DNA from: JACNKV01 sp964388155 | GTDB taxonomy: Bacteria > Fidelibacterota > Marinisomatia > Marinisomatales > JACNKV01 | Direction of reading: 5' to 3' | Assembly: GCA_964388155.1 (NCBI GenBank) | Contig: CAYLYH010000027.1 | Location: 1-32,481 of the forward strand | DNA: 32,481 nucleotides | Translations under genes and position numbers: made by a program | The notes under the pieces: model-generated | Database searches by the model: none | Told to the model about the DNA's origin: nothing | Seen by the model: only the letters and a program-made list of their open reading frames with translations | Part shown: piece after piece, positions 24,688 to 32,481 of the stretch | How the letters are laid out: each line of letters opens with the position of its first letter | Numbering within the stretch: the stretch's first letter is position 1

Positions 24688-24707
24688 GTATCAAATAGTA
24701 TCAAATA
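24688..24707. repeat. Direct repeat, two copies of AGTATCAAAT
   Basis: Two identical 10-base units stand head to tail. They lie in the 296-base gene-free stretch between the tRNA 5' side and the giant gene stop, in which I otherwise see only the possible tRNA promoter and a terminator at its end. Confidence 0.6.
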
Positions 24708-24841
24708 ATTCCAAGTGATATGCAAAATGGGGATATAAATAGGGGGATACCAAATCAATCAGACCACGTTTGCGCATGTGGGTAAGGTCCCCGTGGGTGC
24801 AGTTAGGATATGTATATTGCTACGGTAAACATTTTGCGAGG

Positions 24842-24873
24842 TAAAAAGGGGCACCAACTTTCGTTAATGCCCC
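24842..24873 (-). terminator. Intrinsic terminator of the giant surface-protein gene
   Basis: On the minus strand GGGGCATTAAC-GAAA-GTTGGTGCCCC forms an 11-pair stem (two G-T pairs) closed by a GNRA-type tetraloop and is followed by TTTTTAC. It starts 14 bases after the stop codon at 24887. Confidence 0.93.
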
Positions 24874-24886
24874 CGGAAGCACTTCC

Positions 24887-27800
24887 TTATTTCAACAGCA
24901 CCATCTTTTTCACGTCTCTAAACGATCCGCTCTGCATGACGATAAAGTACATACCGCTTGAGACAGGTTGTTCAAACCTGTCTGTGCCGTTCCAGATTAC
25001 CTTGTGATAACCAATCTCTTGATGCTCATGATTAATCAACGTTTTTACTTCACGGCCAAGGACATCGTAAATCATTAGATTCACAATACCGTTATCCGGT
25101 AAGCCGTAGTCAATTGTTGTAGTTGGATTAAACGGGTTCGGATAATTATGATACAGCACAAAATCATCCGGGATGGCTTTTATCTTCACCGATTGCAATC
25201 CCTGCTGGACAATGACTTGGTCCTCGGAATAAAAGGTGTACGCAATGTCAAAATCGGGGTCTTGTCTGTCTATGGGTTGGATATTCAGTGATATTTGCGC
25301 CGATGTGTTTTTATTGAAGAACCCTGCTTCAACTAACAATGTACTATGTTCTTCATCCTTCTTAACCAGTACAATCTTGTTCCCTGCAGATGTTTCCGGT
25401 GCTGCAGAGATATCCATCACCTGATTCGAGTAAGTTATAAATACTTGCCCGACATTGGCATTTTCAGGGAAAGGTATCACTATCTCACTGCCGCTGGTTT
25501 CATAGATCAATTCATTCCCGATTGTTTGCTTTGTAAGTAATTTGGACGATACCGCATTCTGATAATCCCAGTTCCACATCCGGGTAAACGTCATGATATC
25601 CCGTAAATCATACGTCCCGTCGGTTGCAGGAATCAAATGCGGAACGGTACCGGTAACAGGTCCTAGTTCATACGAGTAATCTTCGCTCGTCCAGCCGGAG
25701 ACAAAACTCGATAAGTCGGCGACATCTACGGTAAAGTCATCATTGTAATCCCCAAGCATGTATGTGGAAAACTGTAATTCCTTTGTTTCGGTGCTATTTG
25801 CAGACCAATCAACAATATTGCTGAAAACCATATCCAATGTATCTAAAGAAGCTAAGGTCTCCGCAAATGTAATCACAATGGCTGTATCACTTTCGGAGTA
25901 ATCTGCTGTAAATGCCATATTACCATACGCCAACGATGAAATAGATTGGTCACCAATATCCAATAATGGTTGAGAAAAATGAACGGATATCTCTGAATCA
26001 TCCGATTCCAGTATCACATCAGAGTCGGGAACCACCCGCGTAATTTGCGCCTGCTGCGGAGTACCATACACTTCGTCAGAAAATACACTTTCATTTCCGG
26101 GGATGTCCGTTGCCGTCACACGTAAGAAGTATTGACTTCCATCAGTAAATCCGCTTACATACGCTTCACATTCGTTTGTGGTTGATTGCAGAGCAACAGT
26201 GGTTGGGTTTGGAGATTCACCTGCATAAACCGTGAAGTGGTCAAAATCCTCATCGGTATTTTCATCCCAGTTCAAATAAATACGACCGGTTGTGAAATAC
26301 CCGACCAAATTCGCCGGTATCGTCGGAGCGGACTGATCAATCAGTACCCCATCACTTTTTACGACATCGCCGATATTTTGAACATAATCCACTCCTCTTA
26401 CCTGCAGCTGATAGACATGATTTGTAACCAATTCAAGACCGGTTAAGGCTGCCGATGTGTCTAACCCGTTATCCGTCCATGCAATGGTAAAGTCTGCAGC
26501 CGTTGTATCATAAAGCGCAAATTCATGATAGGCTAACCCGGAGGTTCCATCCGTAAACAATGTCCAATGTCCGTTGAAATACTCCGTGGAATTCTGTCGG
26601 TCGATATCGGTTGTATCTCCGTCAACGGCGATCAAACCTGCCGGACCCGTATGGTCTGCGGTGATGCCGTCTGTGGAAACACTTTCAGATTGATTCAGCA
26701 CCGCATCGGTTGCCCGAACGGAGACATAATACGTTTCTTCGTCAATAAGGGTGAACGATTCATCGGTAATGTCTGTATTCAGTGACGCGTCCGTCCAATC
26801 TTTGATATCGATTGAATGAGGGGATGTCCCCACCGCATATTCGTAGAACTGAATACCGCTGGTTGTGTCACTGAACCCAATCCACATTGCCGATAACGTA
26901 TTTAGGGATCCTGTAAAGGATTCATCCGTGACCAGACCATCCATAATGGTTCCTAACACGGGCGCGGAAAGATCGACCGTGATTCCGTCGCTCGTTACCG
27001 TTTGGGATTGACTCCCGGCAAGGTCATACGCACGTAAAGAAATGAAGTACGTTACGGCATGGACTAAGGTTAAATCGTACGACACTGCAAGCGTATCCAA
27101 CCCAACGTTCGTCCAGTCAACGATATCGGAATCTCCTTCTGCCGTTCCGATGCAGTATTCGTAGTAATCCAGCTGGGGGTCATCGCATTCATGCCAAAAT
27201 ACCGCCAGTGTATCTGAGGCACCCTGATACGTCATGTTTACAGAACTGCCTTCCCATGGGATTTCTACCGTCGGAACTTGCAGGTCGACTGTCACACCAT
27301 CACTGGTTGAAATATCTGAAATATTCCCAACATAATCGGTGGCTCTGATTGAGCCGAAGTAGGTCACATCATGGTCTAAGGTCAAATTATCCAAGGTTAC
27401 GGTCGTATCAAGCCCGATAATCGTCCAATTCACCATATCGGGTTCCCCGGGAGATGTCCCAATTGCATATTCGTAAAACTGAATTCCGCTGAATTGATCT
27501 GAAAATCCTGTCCAGGTTATTGTCAAAGTATTCGGACTGTTTGTCCATGCAATATCGTTTTCCGTACCATCGATCACTGTCCCGATGACCGGTGAGGAGA
27601 GATCAGCGATAATTCCATTTGTCGACATAATTTCGGAGACATATCCGACAACATCGGTGGCCCTGACGGACTGATAATACTGTGTTCCGTCAACTAAAGT
27701 TAATTCGTTCGTTGTTGTCGTCGTTTCTAAATTAACTTGTGTCCACGGATGGATATTTTCATCCCCCGCGACGGTGCCAATCGCATACTCATAAAAGTCT

Positions 27801-30800
27801 ACGCCGCTCAAGTCATCGGTGAATCCTACCCATGTTGCCGTGAGAGAATTCGGGGAACCGGTGAACGTCATATCATCTGTAGTTCCGTCAAGAATCGTGC
27901 CAAGGTTTGGCGGAGTCAGGTCAATCGTTAGTCCGTCCCCGTTTAGTGGCTCTGAGAGGTTCTCGGCGATATCATAAACACGTACAGACCCATAATATAG
28001 TGAGCCTTCTGTCAGTGTTAAATCACTCACGACGGTATTGCTTTCTGTTCCGACATCCGTCCATGCCACAATGTCCGTTTCACCGGGTGAGGTACCAACG
28101 GCAATTTCAAAATGTTCAACTCCGGAAGCATCATCACTGCCCGCCCAGGCAAGCGTAAATGTTGTATTACTGCCGGAGAACTCAAAATCTTCATCCACGC
28201 TGCCTTCGTAAATCAACATCATTTCCGGTAACACGATATCCACCGTGATTCCGTTCGTTGAAATGACCTCCGAAACATTATTGACAACATCGATTGCCCG
28301 AACAGACGCATAATAGGTGACGCCGTCTGTCAGGGAAAGACCCGTAAATGTCATTTCTGAGTTCAAATCGTTGTCCATCCATGGTACGATATCGTCATCA
28401 CCCGGAGTAAGTCCGACGGCAGTTTCGTAATGGGTTATTCCACTGATTTCATCCGTAAATCCTGTCCAGGTGACCATGAGTGAATCTGTCGAATTTGTCC
28501 AGTCAATGTCGGAGTCGCTCCCATCAATAATGGTGCCGGTGAGAGGAGCGCTGATATCCGTGGTAATTCCATTGCTGGACATCACATCTGACAGGTTTCC
28601 GACATCATCGGTGGCTCTCACAGAGACAAAATATGTTTCACCGTCTTGAAGAGCTTCTGCAAAGGTTATGAATGTCGCTGATGTATCCAGAGACAGATTT
28701 GTCCAGTCTACATTGGATGTACCACCGGCGATATCGCCGATTGCGGCTTCATAAAAGGCAATGCCGCTTAAAGTATCGGCAAAACCTGACCACGTTGCGG
28801 ACAAACTGTCGACGGTACCGGTAAAGGTCAAATCTTCAATAAGCCCATCGATCACCAATCCAAGACTTGGCGGAGTCACATCGGGGATAATGCCGTCACC
28901 GGAGACAATCTCTGAGACATTCCCTGCCATATCCACAGCGCGGATATTCGCATAATACATCATCCCTTCCGTTAATGTCAATCCGGTAATCGTAACATCC
29001 GTACTCAAACCGTTCTCTCTCCACTCCACAACATCAGGGAGGCTCGGTTCCGTGCCCAGTGCGTATTCGTAATAACTCATATCCCGGGTAAATCCATCTG
29101 TGCCTGACCAAGAAATCGTCAGAGAATCCAACGTGTTCAGATAATCATAATCCGTGCCGACGCTACCCTCTAATACATCAGAAACCACAGGTTGACCCGT
29201 ATCAATGGTGATTCCGTTTGTCGTGGCGATATCCGAAATATGCCCCACAACATCCACAGCACGTACGGACATGTAATACGTCTCTCCGCTGACCAGAGAT
29301 AGGTTGTCATTCACCACCGTTGTACTGTCTGAATTATTCGTCCAGTCCAAAACGTCCGTTCCGCCGGATGTTGTTCCGATGGCATAGTCGTAGTAATCAA
29401 TACCACTATGTGCATCGCTGAACCCGCTCCAGCTTGCGGATAAAGTTGTATCATTAGAACTCCAGCTCAAATCGTCTGTCAGTCCATCAATAATGGTGCC
29501 TGCAACCGGGTTTGTTTCATCTAACCCGAATCCGTCAGAACTGACGACTTCACCGGTATTGTCGACGGCGTCAACCGCTCGGGCGTTGATATAATATGTC
29601 GGTCCTTCCGTCAAACCGAACGCAGTCGTTAAGCTTGTATCCAATCCAACGGGAGTCCAGTTAATAATTTGAGTGCCCCCGGATGATATTCCCACAGAAT
29701 ATTCATAGTGTTCAATGCCACTGAGTACATCCGCAAAACCACCCCAGTTTCCGACAATCATAAAATTGTTACTGACCCAATCCACATCCAGCGAATCGCC
29801 GTCGCTGACGAATCCCGATGTCGGTCCGGTGAGGTCAGGCGTCATGCCGTCACCCGATAAGATTGCAGATTCATTCCCTGCAATGTCTTTGGCTTTTACA
29901 TTGGCAAAATACGAAGTTCCTTCTAACAAACTGAGATCGGTAAACGTAAACGTGTTCGCCATTCCGGCGGATGTCCAGTCCACCACATCGCTACTGTCAG
30001 GGTACGTCCCCAGCGATACAAAATACGCCGCGATGCTTCGGGTATCCGTACCGGTCCAAAAGACGGAAAGAGACGCTGTCTGGTTCTGAAAATCTTCATC
30101 GGCATCTTCTCCACCTTCAAAGACAGAGGAAATTGTCGGCGGAATGGCATCCACTAAAATACCGTCTGAGGTCACCGGATTGGAAGTATTTTCCGCCGTA
30201 TCCATCGCCTTGACACTCACGTAGTACGTGGTGCCGCTTTCGAGTGAGAGTCCTGTTGTATCGATTAACGTGTCTAAGCCGACGTTCGTCCAGCCGACGA
30301 TGTCACTCTCGCCGGGGTTTGACCCAATTGCAACCTCATAACCGACAATCGTGCCGGTGGCATCGCTAAAGTCAGACCAACTTGCAGAAAGTGTGGTTGT
30401 CGAATTCGTCCAGTCTGCATCCTCATATTCACTGCCGTCAATGACCTGTCCGGCCAGTGGCGGCGTTAAATCGTAAGTGAACGCATCCTCCCCAGATTCT
30501 GACTGGAGGTTATCCACGTTATCGGCGGCACGTGAAAAGACCGTGTACGTTGTTCCATCCGTGAAATTCACACTGTTCAAACTGTATGTCCACACATCAG
30601 TACCGACGGGCGTCAGCCAAATTTCGGACCCGCCCCAGCTGAAGCCGCCCCACCAGGAATTATCCCCGGAACGCTGAACGGCTATCTCCACCGTCGCCAG
30701 CCCGGAGGTAGAATCCCCTGCGGTACCGGTAACGGAGGTGGCATTGCTCCAGTTGATATTGTTATAAAAATCCCGTTCGATAAGGACATTAGAATACGCC

Positions 30801-32481
30801 GGAGAGGTATCAAAGATAAAGGTATCTGTTGCAAAGGTGGATTCTACATTTCCGGCGGCATCGAAAGCTCTCACATCAATGGTGTACGACACGGCATCGG
30901 TGAGGGCAGTAGCAGATAGAGTGTAATTCCATTCCGCTGTCCCATTTGCCGTTAGCCAACCGGTATCAGCAGACCACTCTTCACCTGTCCAGTAGAATTG
31001 GTCGGATTGACGCTCTATTTTCACCTCTACTTTTGTGATGGGAGAATAGGCATCAGTGGCAGAACCATAAATCGGCTGGGCGGTGTTCCATCCGTTGGGA
31101 CTGTAATACGTTTCTGAAATCGTCAACATCGCATCGGGTTCGGAGGTGTCAAAGATAAACGTATCCTCACCGTAGGCGATGGTTACATTGCCAACCTCGT
31201 CGGTTCCGCGGGCACGGATTGTATAATTTGCGCCGTCGGTGAGATGATCTGAACTGAGTGCGTATGTCCAGGTGTCAATGCCGGTGGCCATGAGCCACTG
31301 TTCTGCACCCGCCCATGAACTGCCGTTCCAAAATTGGTTCGCCGTGGTGTTGTGTATGGATACTTCTACCGTTGTAAGACCGGCAAAATCATCCGCAGCC
31401 GTCCCATGGATGTTCACCCCGGCGTTCCATCCTTCGGTATTGTAATAATCTGCCACGATATCCACCACAGCTCCGGGCGGATTGGTATCCACCATCACGC
31501 CGTTTGTGGTCGTGTGCATGGACATATTCCCCGCCACGTCTTTGGCGCGGATAGAGATATAATACGTCTCCGCATGGGTGAGATTCAACCCGGTTTTTGT
31601 CCATGAGGATATATCGCCAACCCAAAACCAGTTCATCACCTCCGTACCGCCGGAAGATGTACCGATAGCCACATCGTAGCCTTCAACCCCGCTAATGGCA
31701 TCGCTGAATCCGCTCCATGATGCCGTTAACGTCGTATCGGAACCCGTATATGCGATGTCTTCGTCTATGCCGTCAATCGCGGTACCAACTATCGGTGCTG
31801 TCATATCAATGGTAATTCCATCTCCTGTTACAACATCAGAAAGATTTCCGGCGCCGTCTGTTACCCGTACACTCAAATAATACGTCGTACCTTCAACCAA
31901 ACTTAAACCTGTCAGCGTGTCGCCGGTGGCTGTGCCGGTGGATGTCCAATCCACAAAATCTGTTCCGCCGGAAGTGGTGCCAAGAGCATATTCATAATTA
32001 GCAAGCCCGGAAATATCCGCGGATGCGGACCAGTGAATGGCTAAAGATGATGCTTCATTTTGAAAGTCCGCATCCGAAATAGTCGAATAGTCTAAATCCC
32101 TGACGACTCTAACGCTAAACCCGTTTTGCTTACCGACGTTACTCCGGCCCACGCCTGAAAGATTGTAACGCAGTGTCCGGGTCCATGCGGTGCTACTATG
32201 GCGCTCTGTAGAAGACCAAAAGTCGCCGTAGTAACCCATACTGTGGTAATTACCATTGCCGTTACGGTAACCACCCGGAAGGGCCGTAAAGCCGGTTTCA
32301 TTCGTTGCCCCTGTATTGGGACTATTCCAGTGTGTCGTTCCTGTTTCTTTCATCTTACCACCAGCATCACTACCAAGAAAATTTGTCAACGTAGTCCATT
32401 CATCATCTGTGGGCACATGCCAGCCCTCCGGGGCGATATTCCTGCTGTCATCCACTGCATACCAGTTGTAAAGGTAGCCGT
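24887..32481 (-). CDS. Giant multi-domain surface protein, T9SS substrate (N-terminus beyond right edge)
   Basis: The frame stays open from 32481, so the start lies outside; the GTG at 32455 is an internal Val codon, since the upstream codons read GYLYNWYA and continue the domain. At least 2530 residues are visible; residues below are numbered from 32455. Order: a FISUMP-type domain (1-120; WHVPTDDEW, GGYRNG, FWSST, GFSVRVVRD); Ig/FN3-like repeats (123-2044); an FN3 domain (2045-2135); an SbsA/Big_5-like domain (2136-2234); a dockerin-like module (2235-2300; GDYNDDFTVDVADL and DGTYDLRDIMTF); a beta-rich segment; and a T9SS type A sorting domain (2433-2522; YPNPFNPTT, YDVLGREV, SGMYFI, KKMVLLK). 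The tail should direct export through the type IX system and surface attachment. It is probably a long stalk-like adhesin or binding protein; no catalytic domain is visible. An intrinsic terminator follows the stop. Confidence 0.92.
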   Translation of the reverse strand, partial: GYLYNWYAVDDSRNIAPEGWHVPTDDEWTTLTNFLGSDAGGKMKETGTTHWNSPNTGATNETGFTALPGGYRNGNGNYHSMGYYGDFWSSTERHSSTAWTRTLRYNLSGVGRSNVGKQNGFSVRVVRDLDYSTISDADFQNEASSLAIHWSASADISGLANYEYALGTTSGGTDFVDWTSTGTATGDTLTGLSLVEGTTYYLSVRVTDGAGNLSDVVTGDGITIDMTAPIVGTAIDGIDEDIAYTGSDTTLTASWSGFSDAISGVEGYDVAIGTSSGGTEVMNWFWVGDISSWTKTGLNLTHAETYYISIRAKDVAGNMSMHTTTNGVMVDTNPPGAVVDIVADYYNTEGWNAGVNIHGTAADDFAGLTTVEVSIHNTTANQFWNGSSWAGAEQWLMATGIDTWTYALSSDHLTDGANYTIRARGTDEVGNVTIAYGEDTFIFDTSEPDAMLTISETYYSPNGWNTAQPIYGSATDAYSPITKVEVKIERQSDQFYWTGEEWSADTGWLTANGTAEWNYTLSATALTDAVSYTIDVRAFDAAGNVESTFATDTFIFDTSPAYSNVLIERDFYNNINWSNATSVTGTAGDSTSGLATVEIAVQRSGDNSWWGGFSWGGSEIWLTPVGTDVWTYSLNSVNFTDGTTYTVFSRAADNVDNLQSESGEDAFTYDLTPPLAGQVIDGSEYEDADWTNSTTTLSASWSDFSDATGTIVGYEVAIGSNPGESDIVGWTNVGLDTLIDTTGLSLESGTTYYVSVKAMDTAENTSNPVTSDGILVDAIPPTISSVFEGGEDADEDFQNQTASLSVFWTGTDTRSIAAYFVSLGTYPDSSDVVDWTSAGMANTFTFTDLSLLEGTSYFANVKAKDIAGNESAILSGDGMTPDLTGPTSGFVSDGDSLDVDWVSNNFMIVGNWGGFADVLSGIEHYEYSVGISSGGTQIINWTPVGLDTSLTTAFGLTEGPTYYINARAVDAVDNTGEVVSSDGFGLDETNPVAGTIIDGLTDDLSWSSNDTTLSASWSGFSDAHSGIDYYDYAIGTTSGGTDVLDWTNNSDSTTVVNDNLSLVSGETYYMSVRAVDVVGHISDIATTNGITIDTGQPVVSDVLEGSVGTDYDYLNTLDSLTISWSGTDGFTRDMSYYEYALGTEPSLPDVVEWRENGLSTDVTITGLTLTEGMMYYANIRAVDMAGNVSEIVSGDGIIPDVTPPSLGLVIDGLIEDLTFTGTVDSLSATWSGFADTLSGIAFYEAAIGDIAGGTSNVDWTNLSLDTSATFITFAEALQDGETYFVSVRATDDVGNLSDVMSSNGITTDISAPLTGTIIDGSDSDIDWTNSTDSLMVTWTGFTDEISGITHYETAVGLTPGDDDIVPWMDNDLNSEMTFTGLSLTDGVTYYASVRAIDVVNNVSEVISTNGITVDIVLPEMMLIYEGSVDEDFEFSGSNTTFTLAWAGSDDASGVEHFEIAVGTSPGETDIVAWTDVGTESNTVVSDLTLTEGSLYYGSVRVYDIAENLSEPLNGDGLTIDLTPPNLGTILDGTTDDMTFTGSPNSLTATWVGFTDDLSGVDFYEYAIGTVAGDENIHPWTQVNLETTTTTNELTLVDGTQYYQSVRATDVVGYVSEIMSTNGIIADLSSPVIGTVIDGTENDIAWTNSPNTLTITWTGFSDQFSGIQFYEYAIGTSPGEPDMVNWTIIGLDTTVTLDNLTLDHDVTYFGSIRATDYVGNISDISTSDGVTVDLQVPTVEIPWEGSSVNMTYQGASDTLAVFWHECDDPQLDYYEYCIGTAEGDSDIVDWTNVGLDTLAVSYDLTLVHAVTYFISLRAYDLAGSQSQTVTSDGITVDLSAPVLGTIMDGLVTDESFTGSLNTLSAMWIGFSDTTSGIQFYEYAVGTSPHSIDIKDWTDASLNTDITDESFTLIDEETYYVSVRATDAVLNQSESVSTDGITADHTGPAGLIAVDGDTTDIDRQNSTEYFNGHWTLFTDGTSGLAYHEFALYDTTAADFTIAWTDNGLDTSAALTGLELVTNHVYQLQVRGVDYVQNIGDVVKSDGVLIDQSAPTIPANLVGYFTTGRIYLNWDENTDEDFDHFTVYAGESPNPTTVALQSTTNECEAYVSGFTDGSQYFLRVTATDIPGNESVFSDEVYGTPQQAQITRVVPDSDVILESDDSEISVHFSQPLLDIGDQSISSLAYGNMAFTADYSESDTAIVITFAETLASLDTLDMVFSNIVDWSANSTETKELQFSTYMLGDYNDDFTVDVADLSSFVSGWTSEDYSYELGPVTGTVPHLIPATDGTYDLRDIMTFTRMWNWDYQNAVSSKLLTKQTIGNELIYETSGSEIVIPFPENANVGQVFITYSNQVMDISAAPETSAGNKIVLVKKDEEHSTLLVEAGFFNKNTSAQISLNIQPIDRQDPDFDIAYTFYSEDQVIVQQGLQSVKIKAIPDDFVLYHNYPNPFNPTTTIDYGLPDNGIVNLMIYDVLGREVKTLINHEHQEIGYHKVIWNGTDRFEQPVSSGMYFIVMQSGSFRDVKKMVLLK
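26324..32089 (-). repeat. Eighteen Ig/FN3-like protein repeats with three-unit periodicity
   Basis: Units of about 99-113 codons end in patterns such as GDGITID or STNGITVD followed by a Pro pair. Fifteen are type A (typical core YEYAIGTSPG, D.VDWT, YY.SVRATD). Units 3-5 (30458-31474) are type B with W.G.SW...WL and TFIFDT. Type A units fall into three subclasses. Class 1 (EGS start, D[IML]AGN, GDG end) is units 1, 7, 10, 13, 16. Class 2 ([FY]TG[ST]) is units 2, 11, 14, 17, with 8 in phase but divergent. Class 3 (W[TS][NS]S) is units 6, 9, 12, 15, 18. Unit boundaries were placed by eye. Confidence 0.85.

Overview
The window looks like a chromosome segment from a Gram-negative bacterium of the Fibrobacteres-Chlorobi-Bacteroidetes (FCB) group, possibly a Marinimicrobia/KSB1/Ignavibacteria-like lineage; the exact phylum cannot be fixed from this sequence. 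The main pointers are a giant surface protein with a type IX secretion (Por) C-terminal sorting domain and a FISUMP-type domain, several outer-membrane lipoproteins, an Omp85-like barrel, and spacers carrying short tandem repeats with a strict 8- or 7-base period. Most genes lie on the minus strand; only a PEGA-like protein and an MFS transporter lie on the plus strand.

Region 1 to about 3190 is accessory. It holds a compact minus-strand operon (double zinc ribbon protein, small membrane protein, YcjF/DUF697-like membrane protein, an unlisted 40-residue single-pass membrane protein, and a protein running off the left edge). A VapC-type PIN toxin with a Phd/YefM-type antitoxin follows, and a perfect 11-base inverted repeat sits just downstream of a TATAAT box in front of it. 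The spacers here are packed with octamer and heptamer arrays and a 30-base hairpin element.

Region 3193 to 24407 is mostly housekeeping and cell-envelope genes. There is an 1102-residue ATPase-TPR regulator with a C-terminal winged helix, and a diacylglycerol-kinase-family lipid kinase. An overlapping minus-strand cluster reads TPR lipoprotein, PyrK, PyrD, RlpA, so the two subunits of class 1B dihydroorotate dehydrogenase are embedded among envelope genes. Next come a PEGA-like protein, PlsX, a DUF1232 protein, a C1 cysteine peptidase, a long M16 metalloprotease, a GAF/HD-GYP phosphodiesterase, a two-subunit CoA-transferase, an Omp85-like barrel and a UMF1-type MFS transporter closed by a strong terminator.

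Region 24408 to 32481 holds a tRNA-Gly(CCC) and then a giant gene that runs off the right edge (at least 2530 codons visible). Its product has a FISUMP domain, 15 Ig/FN3-like repeats of one family interrupted by three Trp-rich repeats of another, an FN3 domain, an SbsA/Big_5-like domain, a dockerin-like module and a T9SS tail. The 15 repeats fall into three alternating subclasses, giving five copies of a three-domain block; this higher-order repeat is the most interesting structure seen. No CRISPR array, transposase, rRNA or clear prophage structural gene was seen.
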